DNA of 64,000 bases from Eriocheir sinensis. Lineage: Eukaryota > Arthropoda > Malacostraca > Decapoda > Varunidae. The notes under the pieces were generated by a model. The model had not been told where the DNA came from and did no database searches. It worked only from the letters and a program-made list of their open reading frames with translations. Position numbers and translations under genes: made by a program. Every line of letters begins with the position of its first letter. The stretch's first letter is position 1. Where the stretch lies: NCBI RefSeq assembly GCF_024679095.1, contig NW_026111834.1, positions 230,001 to 294,000 on the forward strand, given 5' to 3'. Below, piece after piece: positions 11,346 to 22,806 of the stretch.

Positions 11346-11940
11346 GAAGAAACCTACATTCGATTCTGATGACCTGCTGAATTTATTTTTTCTCAGTTTG
11401 AAAATCTTCAGACACGTGAAGTATTTTTTTTTAAGGTCGATTTTTGTGTTATTTTTTTGTTACTAAAAGCTAGTACGTTCTTTTCTTTTGTTATTATTGT
11501 TGTTTAGTCGTAAAAATTTTTATTCAAATTCATTTACTTGTCTTACCTTATTTTTTTTATCCTTTTACCCATTCCTTTCGTAACTTCTTTTTATACTTTG
11601 GTTTATCTTTTTCTTCTTGCATAAATTCTTACACCTTTCCGTAAGTTCATCTAAGTTCTGTGCATCTTACCTTTCATTGCCTCATTTTTTCCATCTTTCG
11701 TAATTTTCTTTTGATAATTTCTTAGATTTTCGTTTTCTTCTTTTTTTCCCCACTTTTCGTAAATTTGGATCTAGCGACCAACGCATCTAATCATTCATTT
11801 TATTATCTTTTGACACACCATTCGCAATCTTTTTCTCCTAATTTTCTTCAGACATTATGGCTTATCCTTTTATTTTCTCAGTCCTTTAAAAAATTTTCTA
11901 GGTCCTGGCTTTATGTAGTGGGTCTATTAATTGATGATGA
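11346..11940. other. AT-rich, T-rich spacer
   Basis: T-rich sequence with weak repetition of TTTCGTAA and CTTTCGTAAT words near 11,575, 11,695 and 11,755, possibly an old satellite. No gene seen. Confidence 0.5.
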
Positions 11941-12950
11941 CATGATGACAGCAAGAAGGAGAGGTGAGAAGAGGAGGAAGAGGATGAGGAATAATAATAG
12001 GAGGTAAGATTAAGAGGAAGAAGAAAAATACAAGAGAAAGAATAGAATAAGAAAAAAAAGAAAAAATAAATAGGAAAGAAGAAAAGAAGAAGAAGAAGAG
12101 AAGAAAAGAAAGAAAGAGAAAGAAGAAATAACAGGTGACAAAGAAGGAAGAAGAAGAGAAAGAAGAAGAGAAGAAGAGAGAAGGAAGAAAGAGAAGAAGA
12201 GGAAGAAAGAAGAGAAAGAAGAAGATAAGGTAAGAGATAGAAGAAGAGAAAGGAGAAGAGGAAGAAGAAGAAAGAAGAAGAGGAAGAAGAAGAGAGGAAG
12301 AAGTAAGAGAGAAAGAAGAAGAGAAAAGAGAAGAGAAAAGCGAAGAGAAAAAGAAGAAGAAAGGAAAGGAGAAGAAAGAAGAAGAAAAGAATATAAAAGG
12401 AGAAGAGGAAGGAAGATGGAGAAGAAGAAAGAAGAGAAAGAAGAAGAAAGGAGAGAAGGAGGAAGAATGAAAAGAAGAAGAGAGAAGAAGAGAAAGAGAA
12501 GAGAGTGTTGCAGCAGAAGAGAAAGGAGAAGAGAGGAAGGAGAAGAGATAGAAAAAGGAAAAGAAGAAGAGAAAGAAGAAGAAGGAGAAGACGTAGAAAG
12601 GAGAAAGAAAAGATAAGGAAGTGACGAAGAAGGTGAGCAAGAGAAGAAGGAAAGGAGAAGAGAAAGGAGAAGACGAAAAGGCGAAAAGGAGAGGCAGAAA
12701 AGAAGAAGAGAAAAAGAAGAAAAAGAAAAAGAAGAGAAGGTATCAAAATGGAAAGAGAGAAAAGGAAAAAAGGAAAAGATAAGAAAAAAAGAAGAGAAAA
12801 AGAAGAAAGAGAAGAAGAAGAAAAGAAGAGAAAAAAAAACAGAAAAGAAGAGAAGAAGGAGAGAGAAGAAGGAGGAAGAAGAGAAATAAGAGGTGAGGAA
12901 AATAGCAAAGGAGGAAAAAGTAGAGAATAATAAGAAAAGAACAAGAGAAG
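11941..12950. repeat. (GAA/GAAGA)n purine block, ~1 kb
   Basis: Imperfect GAA, AGAAG and GAGAA repeats, nearly free of pyrimidines on the plus strand. The 348-codon minus-strand frame through it (FLSSS-type) is compositional. Confidence 0.93.
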
Positions 12951-12956
12951 AGAGGA

Positions 12957-13045
12957 TGGTGGTGGTGAGGGTGGTAGGGTTGTAAGTATGATTTCCGTGG
13001 TATGAGGCTTACCAGAAATCTATATCTCACCACCACCACCACCAC
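12957..13045. repeat. Short inverted repeat
   Basis: ATGGTGGTGGTGAG at 12,957 and CTCACCACCACCACCAC at about 13,026 are complementary and separated by about 55 bp. They sit at the boundary between the purine block and the following pyrimidine block. Confidence 0.6.
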
Positions 13046-13129
13046 TGCCCACACACCTTTGTAGTAATTAGAGGAATTAGATGTTCCAAAGAGATACAGG
13101 TGCTAATTAACGTCTAAGAATTCATTTAT
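13046..13129. other. Unassigned spacer
   Basis: Short mixed sequence with no feature seen. Confidence 0.5.
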
Positions 13130-13915
13130 CTTGCCTTATATTACTTTTCTCTCTCCACTTTCTCTCACTCTCTACTTTTTCTTTTTCCTTTAATCTTTTT
13201 CTGTCACCAGTTTTTCATCTTTCTCTTTTTTTCTTCCTTCACGATCCTTTTTCTTCTGCTTTCTTATCTCTATTTTTGTGTTTTCTTCTTTCAATCTTGA
13301 GTTTTTTATTTCACCCATCACTTCATTTTCATCATTTTCTCCTTTCTTTCTTTTCTTCTTTCTTTATATTCATCCCTTCTATTTTCAATTTCATTTTATT
13401 TTGTTTTGTTTTTTGTGTCATCTCCCTCATTTGAATTTCTCATTTTAGCTACTCTTCCTTTTTTCTATCATTTTCTCCTTTCCTATCTCTCTTCTCCCCT
13501 GTTGAGTGATATTCCTTTTTCCTTTCTTTATTAGTTATTGGGTTTTTGATCTGCATTTTTTTCCATTTTTCTTGTATCAATATCCTGGTTTTTCTTTCTC
13601 TTTGCTTATTTTCTTCTCCTCTTTCATTTGTTTTTTTTTCGTTTTGCAAATACTTTCTTTATGCTTTCTCTTATTCCTCGCCCAATTTATACTTTCTTCA
13701 TCTTTCATTCTTCTCCTCCTCATCCTTCTCCCATTATCTTCCTCCGTCCACACCTTTAGCCCTTTTTCCTATTCCATTTTCTTTCTTTCTCCATCGCTTC
13801 TTCTTCCTTCTTCTTTCTCATTTATTCATCATCTTTTGGTTCCTGCAACATTATTTAACCTCTTCGCCCATCACCTCTTTCCTCCTCCTCCTCCTCCTCT
13901 CCTCATCTCTCTTCA
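13130..13915. repeat. Pyrimidine-rich block
   Basis: T/C-rich plus strand (TTTCTCC, TCTTTTTC words) ending in a (CTC)n run near 13,880-13,900. The strand bias is the opposite of the purine block on its left. Open frames across it (FLLFP-type) are compositional. Confidence 0.85.
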
Positions 13916-15960
13916 ATACGCGGTAGATGAAGACTTTAAAGAGCAGGTGCCTTCTGTGAGCATAAAACAGCGAGCCCTGACAGAGAACGAACGTCAACAT
14001 CAGATGTCAATACATCACGTTCATGACCAGCATAAGCGCGTGTTGCGTCAACGCCCGCAGCATTCGAAATAAATTCACAGACCTGAGGGGAACTTACATG
14101 TAAATGAAACGGCATTATTCGCTGCCGGTGGAGTCATGGTTAAATGAAGGAAATTGGTTGCGGATGAGCATTTGCTATTCAATTCTTTTTGGCGAGAAAA
14201 ACAGATATGGTATGTCACGAGTATATTCGTGCTGGTTTAAACCACGCAACAAAGCCGAAAGAATAAATAATATAGACATCCGTTTTCGTAGATTAAACCA
14301 CCGAGTAAATTGTTGTTGGTATTAGCGACCTCCAAACCAGCGAAGCGTAAGATAGAAATCAGCTGAACAATTTCACATGCAACAATCTGAAAGCGGTTTG
14401 GTAGAGTTTAATTGTCAGAGCATTGCGATAAGTTTACACCACCACGATCTATGTAATTTATTAGTAAGTGAGTCAAAGGCTGCAGAATAAACTCGCGAAA
14501 ATAACATCTCGACCAGCTCACAACCGGTGAGTCAGTTATGATCCCAATGTTGGCACAGAATTCGTTGATAGCGATCATCGAAACGATTTCAGCAAAAAAC
14601 GTCAGAATATGAAAACGATAATGAAAGTTATCACCTGATTATCGCGCGGATTTTACAAACCAGAAATTTGTTAGCGAATGGTCAGAGCGAAATTTCGCCT
14701 TGATATAATAGTTAAATATCTGCAAACTTTGCGTAGAGCGACGAGTGCACCATCCGTAAAGACGACCAGCAGCCAACTGGAGTTTCAAGTAAGTGAAACA
14801 ATCAAATCAAAACGCTACCGAGAATACCAAATTGAGCAAGGGCCGCTTGATTACAAATACGAAAGGACAAACTGGAATTCAGATAAAAGGAAATGTAAGA
14901 ATTGAAATTTCATAAAGAATTTATAGTTAGTGTAGAAAAGGATGGCAAAGACAAGTAGCTTACGTGAAAACAAAAGGTTCTCACCGCAGTATTGGGCCTA
15001 ATAGCAAGTTCGTGGAAATGCGAATCCAATAACATATTGAATGATTTTTTTGCCTCTGTTTTACAGAAGAACTTATCTGAAAGGCAACCGAAAGCCAAGA
15101 GGTTGATACGACAAACATCCTCGAGAAGTTAGCAGAGACATTGTAGAAAGTGATGGTACAAAATATCATAATATTAAAGTGTGCGCCAAGTTACAGATAA
15201 AATTTCCTCATGTATTCTTTAAGAGGCAAAACATCAGATCAGCAAGCCTTTTGAATATATTCTCAAAATACCAAAACACAGGAAAGGTACTAAGTTAGAA
15301 TGGAAACTGCTAACGTAATGAGTTTTAAAAGCAATAGTTCTCAATAAGTTATTGACTGATCGTTTAATGCAATCAAAAAATTTAGACAATCATTCAAGAA
15401 AAAATAGATTTTTTTTTGGATAACAGACTAATTACATCTGCAATGGTTTTCAAACAATGCCCTGTTTGGATTCTACCTTCACTTTCAATCCACATCTTCA
15501 TGTGTACGATGAAAGCCAACTGCAGAGGCATAGGCTGACTTTCAGAAAGATTTGACAAAGTCCTCACAAGTTCCGTTGTGTCTCCTTAGTAAAGGAATTT
15601 ATGGTAACTGGTAATATTCATAAGAGCCAGATCATTACTGGGATCAAAACAGAGAGTTGTTATGAATGGTATAGCCACTTACGCCTGTTTCAAAAGCTTG
15701 GTGTGTGTGTTACTCTAATCTACAGAGGTCAAAGAGGTTAGTGAATTGTTCATATTTTCTAAACGCCTCAGCTTGAAGATTAACTGCTTTGCTGGGTGTC
15801 CCACAGGTGCAGAGGCCGTGTGAAGTCATTGGATTAAATGAATTGAAAAACCCTGTTCTGAGCTTAAACAGGCGAAACTGAGGCGCCACGGGGTTAAGGA
15901 TACGTGCTGTGTAGCTCACTGGACCCAATTTGCACTGTGTGTGTCTGTTTACAGCCGATG
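13916..15960. other. Unique island, no gene recognised
   Basis: About 2 kb of balanced, non-repetitive DNA, unlike its simple-sequence neighbours on the left. I checked the long frames on both strands (for example 14,104-14,325 plus and 14,910-15,169 minus); none is longer than about 130 codons and none resembles a family I know. It could be intronic, a worn-out transposon or a remnant of some other inserted DNA. Confidence 0.5.
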
Positions 15961-16004
15961 GTGTGCGTGTGTGTGTGGCGTGTGTGTGTGTGTGTGTGTG
16001 TGTG
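15961..16004. repeat. (GT)n microsatellite
   Basis: GT run with two small interruptions. Confidence 0.95.
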
Positions 16005-16129
16005 CCAACAGTGCCTAACTTTGCGCCCCCCGCAGTGGAGGAGTTGTATTGAGCGCCGAGAGTAGAAACCAGTTCGACCCCAACGCCTTTACAGCTGTTT
16101 CTCAATATTGGTTCGTATTCAACTGTTCC

Positions 16130-16441
16130 AATGACTGCCCTGGAGGTGTCTTTCGCCAGTCACTGACAGTTTCATCGCGACGCTTTGGAATGCTGTTTGT
16201 TTGATCGTGCCCTTGGTTTACAATCACCGAATTTATGGCGTTGGGATGGTACCCATTATAGGGCCGTTCATTGACGAGGTCCCACCATTTCCTGAGGTCT
16301 GTAGACCTTTCCTACTCGGTGAGGTCATCCGCATACGCCACCCTGTTGACGCTGGAAAGCTATGGATGATGTCCCGTAGTTTGTCATTCTAGGGCAAATA
16401 TCAGCATGGCCATCGGGTCGCCCTCAGGTGGTGCCCTGAGG
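16130..16441 (-). pseudogene. Reverse transcriptase fragment (palm), copy 1
   Basis: Read on the minus strand, the conserved order of a reverse transcriptase palm is visible. EGDPMAMLIFAL (about 16,440-16,391) corresponds to the QGDP-AM-MYAL motif before the catalytic site. VAYADDL follows at 16,339-16,321 and contains the YADD catalytic aspartates. After it comes LRKWWDLVNERPYNGYHPNA, with a VIVNQGHD stretch that matches the post-catalytic WW...GYxPN...VK.EH region of the same family. In-frame stops at several points make it a pseudogene. It is the same family as the copy at 19.3-21.5 kb. The element class is unclear; it is not the J, Jockey or CR1 type found elsewhere in this window. Confidence 0.7.
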
Positions 16442-16645
16442 ATTACTATTACTATCATTTACTACAAGGCTACTACTTATTATTACTAATATTACTACCA
16501 TTATTACCACTAATACTTCTACTACTATTACCACTACTACTACTAATACGCCACTACTATCATCACTTCATCATTACAATTACTACTTAATACTATCACG
16601 GCCATTACTACCAGACACTACTACCACTACTACCACTACCATCAT
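16442..16645. repeat. (ACT)n-type trinucleotide repeat
   Basis: Imperfect TAC/ACT repeats with CAT and ACC variants. Confidence 0.95.
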
Positions 16646-17013
16646 GGTGGCTGATGTCAAAGTACCAGCCCTGTGTTCAGGAGGAGTTCAATCCCCGCCC
16701 GGTGCCACCAAGCTGGATTTTTTCAGCCGAGTGGCTTAAAATACCATAACATGCTGTCCAGAAGACCACCGCATCAACCGGACTCTAGATTCTAGGATCA
16801 TGAAGCCTGGGAGGCGCATGAGCCAATGCAAAGATGGCGCCACTCATAAACACTCGCCTGCGCCAGAACGGGCTGGGCTGACCGACGACCTTACCGGAAA
16901 GAAGCCTGATCACCATCGTGGATCCACCGGAAGAAGCCTTGAATCGACCATCAGGATCCACCGGAAGAAGCCTACTGCAATGTAAAAAAAAAAGGGCAAA
17001 AAAAAAAAAAAGA
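16646..17013 (+). mobile_element. Poly(A)-tailed SINE-like element
   Basis: The 5' part carries a tRNA-like B-box block (GAGTTCAATCCCCGCCCGGT) and GTGCCACCA, followed by a body with TCAGCCGAGTGGCTTAAAA. The 3' third contains the direct repeat GGATCCACCGGAAGAAGCCT, present twice, and the element ends in two A-runs (about 16,983-17,012). The A-box is poor. I recall similar sequences as dispersed repeats of decapod genomes, but that is memory only. Short frames across it are not genes. Confidence 0.5.
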
Positions 17014-17159
17014 TTCACTTTTTTTTTTTTACGGCCTATATCCAGGAGTTGCGTTGTGAGCGGTATATTCTCTCATATCCTTTTTCACAAAGCAGTTCAT
17101 TGCCCCACCTCATCGACTGTACGACAACCATCTTTATTTAATATTACAAACTTGCTTCA
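17014..17159. other. Unassigned spacer
   Basis: T-rich start, then AT-rich sequence without a recognised feature. Confidence 0.4.
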
Positions 17160-17790
17160 ACATTTTATTTTATGGATTTGAGCCGGAATGATGACCATCA
17201 ACCACCGTCGCCTGTGTCCAGCCAGCAGCCGCGGTGTTTCGGTAGGGACCTGGTTCCTCCCAGGCAGACCAAGGCTGACCTCAGAGGAGAAGAAGGACAG
17301 CCTGCATCTCATCCAGGCGACCGCACTGCTTCTGCTGTTGTTTTGTGTTTTCATGAGTCTTAAGTGCAGAAGTTTGCGCCCTGGTACCATCTCTCCCGCC
17401 GTCGTGAATACTACCGGGTGAAGGAGCCCCGTCCATTCTGTATTCTTCTTCATATGCTCGCGTTCTTTCTCTTTATCAGTTTTTCCGGTGGGCTGTGTAT
17501 CAATTGTCAGGTCTCTGTGGCACGGGATCAAAGATCCCAGTTAAAGAAGTTTTATCCGATGAGAGTCCAAAACCTCTGGCGCTAACATCCACTGTGCCGC
17601 GCTTGAAGACATTAGCGGTAGCGTCTGGCGAGGTGTTCGCTGCAGAGGAGCAGCATGGGTTCCACAGTCACGTCGTGGCAGACTTCTTTTCAGCATCTGA
17701 GCTGTTACGTTCTTTACTTCACTGTCTCATGCAGACGAGCCTCTTGCATGTCATGGTACATGATTTGGTTGAAGGGTGAGCCCATGTTAC
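17160..17790 (-). pseudogene. Reverse transcriptase C-terminal domain, copy 2
   Basis: On the minus strand the C-terminal domain of the same reverse transcriptase family can be followed through frameshifts. An HETVK...TAQMLKEVCHDVTVEPML stretch (about 17,760-17,650) is followed by a short VDVSARGFW stretch (about 17,605-17,565). Then an intact segment (17,531-17,157) reads KEREHMKKNTEWTG, LLHPVVFTTAGEMVPGRKL and AVAWMRCRLSFFSSEVSL. This order (RHN..K...LL.EVC, D..ARGFW, H.KKK, F.PLVFST.G.MG, W.R.RLSF) is what I recall from uncharacterised RT proteins of marine invertebrates. Frameshifts and stops show decay. It lies 5' of copy 1 on the minus strand, so they are separate insertions or a rearranged element. 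Confidence 0.65.
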
Positions 17791-17824
17791 ATATGTTTGG
17801 GAGCCCATCCATCAATGCAGCCAC

Positions 17825-17971
17825 TCATCACTACTACTACTACTACTGCTATTTTTACTACTAGCCATTACTACTACTACTAATATAATACTAATACTAC
17901 TTTACTACTACTACTACTAATACTAATAATAATAATATTATCAATAATATTTTTAACCATTTTACTTACAT

Positions 17972-18006
<35 letters not shown>

Positions 18007-18081
18007 TTTAGTAGTAGTGTAGTACTACCAATACTACTACTACTACTACTACTTAACATTATTACATGTTCATTAATACAT

Positions 18082-18113
<32 letters not shown>

Positions 18114-18178
18114 TTACTACTTAATATTACTACCATATATATATACTACTTCTACCACTACTACTACTAATAATAATG
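17825..18178. repeat. (ACT)n microsatellite with interruptions
   Basis: Long TAC/ACT runs separated by AT-rich variants. Confidence 0.97.
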
Positions 18179-18218
18179 TTGAAAGCTTGCCAAATAAAGT
18201 GGAAGCAGCTCATAAGCA

Positions 18219-18940
18219 ACAAAAAATAAACACACAAAAAAAAGCCCGCAAGTCGCCGCTCCCAAAGAATCAAAGAGGTAGGTTGAAAGAGAGGTCAATT
18301 TCGGGAGGAGATGTGTCCTGACACCCCTCTTGAGAGCTGTTGTTGCTGGCAGGAGTGAAATACAGATGAAGGAAGATCATATAAGAGTTTACTGAAGAGA
18401 ATAGAAAGCAAAGATGTTGAGCATCCCTGCATAAGGGAAGAGGTAGCAGGGATGAGTATGAGGAAAGTCGTGCAGCGGGCTGCGGGAGGGGAGGCAAAGC
18501 TACTAAGTTCAGTAGAGCAGTCAGGAAATATTGATGAAGATAGAAAGAGAAAATATCGCGACGGAATTCTAAGAGGCATTATCAGTACTTAATGAAGTTT
18601 TTAGACTTGCTTCCGCTCAGTAAGAGCTGTGGAGGGAGCCTCATAAAGAGATGCATATCTATATACGAGGCGCCGCTGCCCTGTATGGATAAATTGCGCG
18701 GGAGGAACTGGCGACATTTATATAGAACGCCCAATTGAGGTGTTGATGGCAGAGAGATGTGAAGTTTCCAGTTGAGATTTTGAGTAAAGGATAGACGAGG
18801 ATGTTGCGTTGAAGATGGTGATAGCTGAGCACGAAGAATTATGATATAGGTGTTGAAGTATTTCAGTCGAGTTGATAGTAAAATTGAGCTTTTGAGTATG
18901 AAGGACACAAGGTTCTTTCTGCCCTGTCGGAACAGGCAAA
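18219..18940 (-). mobile_element. J-family non-LTR retrotransposon 3' fragment
   Basis: The 3' signature (AGCCCGC, GTCGCCGCTCCC, then TCAATTTCGGGAGGAGATGT) starts near 18,240 on the plus strand, so the element reads on the minus strand. Upstream the frames match the J-family tail: the C-terminal VSGHISSRN, the middle SSLMQG, and, further 5', LSFTQNLNWKLHIS and GVLYKCRQF. Several frameshifts and small deletions make it more diverged than the copies at 40-50 kb. It is flanked on both sides by ACT microsatellites. Confidence 0.8.
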
Positions 18941-18949
18941 TCAAACACG

Positions 18950-19120
18950 CTTCTACTATTACATTACAATATTACTGGCAACCATTTACTATTTAATATT
19001 TTACTATTACTAATACTACTACTACTATTGCCATTACTACATTACTATTATTACACTACTACTACTACTACTACTACTATTTTGTTGTTAATTACTACTA
19101 CTACTACTAAGCTACTACGG

Positions 19121-19154
<34 letters not shown>

Positions 19155-19160
19155 CATAAA
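18950..19160. repeat. (ACT)n microsatellite with interruptions
   Basis: TAC/ACT runs with intervening AT-rich variants. The sequence from 19,161 to 19,340 is unassigned. Confidence 0.95.
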
Positions 19161-19339
19161 TGATACCTCCACCCATGTTGGCTTTTCCTGATTTAATCAT
19201 GGAGGGTTCTGTAAGCTTGAGGTCAATAGCCCCAACCTGCTCTACATGATTGTGGCATCTGTTCATATCAATAATACTACCTGACACTAAATCACCATAT
19301 TATTGCCTAGATCCTCCCTCTTCCCTACCAAGCTCCCGA

Positions 19340-21520
19340 CCACCCTATAATGTCACTCTCTCCACCACTGTGGCTTACACCAGGAAGGAGATGGTAGGAA
19401 GAAGCAGAGCATGTCTAAGTTTCTGAGACATAGGATGCTGACCAGAGAACGAGAGAAGACACCAGGGCGTAGGCCAACGTGGCCTTGGCTGTTGGGCTTT
19501 TCTGAGATTGTTTCTGTGAGGTAGCATTTTGCCCTGGGGACCCATTCCCAAGGATGCGGGTAAGACGAGGGGGTGAAGTTGCCTGATCCATGTTGATTCT
19601 TCACCGGCGTTTCAGCTTTTCTGCTCGTTCCTGCAGTGGTGGCTTGCAGCAGCTCACGCGACAGGCAGCTATCGGGTCGAATATGCGGATGTCCATGAAC
19701 GCTCATGTCCGCGCACCCAGAATCCGGTGTGGGCACTTACATCAATCGCCCGTGGAAAATACGCTTGTCCTGTATCGAAGGTGTTCCGTCCAGGGAAGTG
19801 GCGCCGCTTCGGTAGTGACGTCTTGGCATACCCTCCTGGCATGCCGCTGGCTGGGCTGATCTTCGACTTCCATCGTCGAATACAGACGAATCCTTTTTTA
19901 CATGTCATGTGGGTATTGTATCCAGATGGAGATTGCAGTCCCTCAATCGGTTAGCCATATCTCAGAGCAAATGGCGTCGACAAATTCTTGCTTGGTTAAG
20001 GCTTAAAGTTTCACCGAATAAAATGATGTTAGCCAACAGAAATGGCCTCCCAGCTGTGTATTTTTCTACCCACTTGTGGAGAAAGCGGAATCAGCCGCCT
20101 GGGCCTGTTGCCTTTCTTCTGAGATTTTTCGGTCATTAGTTTCCTGTTTGGTCTATCTCTGCCCTCTGCCTCCTGAGCGATGATCCGTTGATGAGTGACC
20201 TGGTAAGGCTGGATGGAGTTTGCCTCCTTATCTGCCAGCTTCTCAGGGTTGGTGGATCCCATCCCACCCAGTCTTGGGGGGAAGTAAGAAGACATCCTCT
20301 CTTCCTCCCCTAAAGCATGATATTTTTTACCATGCTGGCAAGATTACATTTGACGCAGCATTTTCCAGTGGTCGGAGGAGTGGACTGATGCCAGATGGTG
20401 CGCATCAGGAACGTCCACCGATGTTGATGTCAGGTGTACGCTGAAGCAGCGTGTGGCCTAGTTCAGCAATGGCAGACAAAGCTTCATTTTCACCCATTCA
20501 GCTAATACTTTGTTCCCACGTACCCTTCTTATATACCTCTGTCCTGATCACTGCACCAAGTGTCGTTGTCCGTCTTTGTCACAATGACGTGCCACTTCCT
20601 CTAAAAAAAAAAGCTCTTGCGGCATGGTCATAATGTTCAGGTTTGACAATATGACAGACTTGGGGATGTTAGGATGGGTCCGACCAGGGCTTATGGTGTT
20701 CACAGTGTCCCCACCACCTTTTTAAGTCTGAGATTTTACCAGTCACCTGAGAGGTCATCCGCATAAGCCACCTGTTTCACCCGTGCTTGCGAACGCGATT
20801 TCATTTTGGAGGACTGATAGCCCAGGGCGTACATAGCCATGGAAGCAGTTTGGTCACCTTTGTGCTGCCCTCAGAGCGATTTTAACACTTAATTTTTCCA
20901 CTGGCTATATTATGCCACGGTATGTATAGGTATTTTCGACATACATAGCTAAGCTTAGGGCACTTGGTTTTAATGTTATGTATCATAGTCTTCTATTTAT
21001 TGTGTTGAAGGCATTTTTTGGCGTCAACAAGAAGCACTGCTTCGCACTCCACGGTCGAATATCTCCCGCGCGGCGCGACCTGCTGCTTTCTCCTCCTGCC
21101 TGCTGCCCCGCAAACCCTGAGTGTTCCTCGCTGCCATTCTCACATCTTCTTTGGACGACAGCCATGATGTATTTGCTCTGGCCGGCTGCAGGACTTCTCC
21201 GACTTTATAGGCCTCATCCCGGCTTCTGTCCAGGGAACAGGCGGCATGTCAGGCGTCCACAGGGCCGGAGAGGCGAGTTTTCTGCCAGTGCTGCAACAAA
21301 GCGTGTCGCCAGCCGCCAGTTATGCCGTTTCAGCAAGCTTCGCGACCCCAGCATCAAGTCCTGAGGGCCCTGCGCCGCCACGAGAGTCTGGTTTTTTACG
21401 CTACCGCATGTACTTTCTGCATATAACTGATTCGGTATTGGTGACATCCTGCGAAGTCCTTCAGCCCGCTATCCAGGTCAGCCAGGAGATGTTTTCCTCG
21501 AGTTGACTGATCGTGGCCTT
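19340..21520 (-). pseudogene. Decayed reverse transcriptase gene, copy 3 (most complete)
   Basis: Following the minus strand from high to low coordinates, the family order is preserved but frameshifted. First comes an ARAAREIFDRG-like lead-in, then CEAVLLVDAKNAFNTINRR (about 21,040-20,985; the first catalytic Asp is in VDAKNAFN). Next is GD..ASMAMYALGYQSS (about 20,870) and QVAYADDLSGDW (about 20,775-20,740; YADD). A VKPEHYDHAARA stretch follows (about 20,650), then SSYFPPRLGGMGSTNPEKLA (about 20,290). The C-terminal domain continues with HMTCKKG.FVCIRR, AIDVSAHTGFW (about 19,740), DIRIFDP (about 19,690) and a PLVL.ASLGMGPQGKM stretch (about 19,560), ending near CLRNLDM (19,400). I count at least six frame changes or stops. 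The length and motif set suggest an ancestral protein well over 600 residues. Confidence 0.7.
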
Positions 21521-22515
21521 GCGAGTGGAAGCACACCCTGTAAAATTTTCGATATGGTTTCGTTATACTACCGTTGCCTTTGCTTCATTTGTCTGCAACT
21601 CTGGGCCCTGTCTTCGTGGAGGTGTTGCCTTTGAAAGGGGGTCCGGGGAGCCTCCTGTATGGCTCTTTCTGGCTTCTCCAAGAGGGGGTATCTAACCCAG
21701 GTTGCTGCCAAGGCAACTCGCCTTCAATCGATATTTTCGGCTTGTTTGGTCTAAAGCTTTGGAGGAAGAGATGGGAGAGTGAATACACCAGGGATAGTGC
21801 CAGGTGCCTGATGTAGTTATTTAACAGGGTGACAATTTCTTTGATGATAAAATGTCGTGTTTCACATCTGGGTGGTTCAAAAAGCGATTTCTCGGTGGTA
21901 TCTCACCTTAACAACTTCAAGGTATGTAATACCAATTCACCTGCCTTTCTCCATGCCAAGTTTCTTCCAAGCAGCTTCACCTCCGCCGCGCCCTGTCCAG
22001 TTTGAAGAGGAAGAGTGATGAGGGGGTAGAAGTCAGTGCAACATTGGAGTGTGCCAATGGAAGGTGGTACTGCTGAGGGAGACAGAGGTGGCGGTTGGTG
22101 CAGCAGTTTTCCTGATACTTCTTCCCCGCTCACCCTTCCCCGGCGGCTCCTCATTGTCCCTGTAGTCGCGTTATCGCATTTTCCCTGCTCTATCCCAGCC
22201 CAGGGGATTTGTGTGGCACCTGTCGCTCTTTTTTGTAGGTGTCTGTACAGTTGCGTCTTTTTCTCCTAACACATGCAATAGTTTATATCTGTGATCTTCT
22301 TTGCAGTATCTTTGTTTGAGGGTTGCATTATTGATATTAACAACAGGAATATTATAGTACATGTAGTAATAATGTCGATATGATTATGATTGAAAGTAGT
22401 AGGTGATATTCACTGAATATTAATATTAATATCTTCTATTAGTTTAGCGACATTAGACAGACATATAGATAGGATTATAATCAATATAATAGGTTGACAC
22501 ATTGTTTCAGGGGTT
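21521..22515. other. No gene recognised
   Basis: Mixed-composition sequence, possibly the 5' part of the decayed retroelement to its left on the minus strand, but I could not match motifs. Frames here are under 90 codons. AT-rich towards 22,515. Confidence 0.4.
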
Positions 22516-22590
<75 letters not shown>

Positions 22591-22716
22591 GGATGGAGAT
22601 GTCAGGTGGAGGTGGGAGAGATGAGAAGGTGCTGGGGCATGGCACTGAGGCCAGAGGTTAGCGTAAACTGGGAAGGTTGAGTGGGTGGGGAGGAGGGGGG
22701 CTGGGGATGGGTATAG

Positions 22717-22802
<86 letters not shown>
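22516..22802. repeat. Two (GA)n microsatellites
   Basis: (AG)n at about 22,517-22,588 and (GA)n at about 22,720-22,802, separated by a G-rich unique segment. Confidence 0.97.

Positions 22803-22806
<4 letters not shown>

Noticed and set aside
10267..12944. Long minus-strand frames of 322 and 348 codons rich in Phe, Ser, Leu and Cys
   Set aside because: Compositional: purine-only DNA has few stop codons on the complementary strand. Overlapping frames in two or three phases are equally long.
14104..14325. 73-codon frame in the unique island
   Set aside because: Short, no similarity to a known family, and surrounded by stops; indistinguishable from chance.
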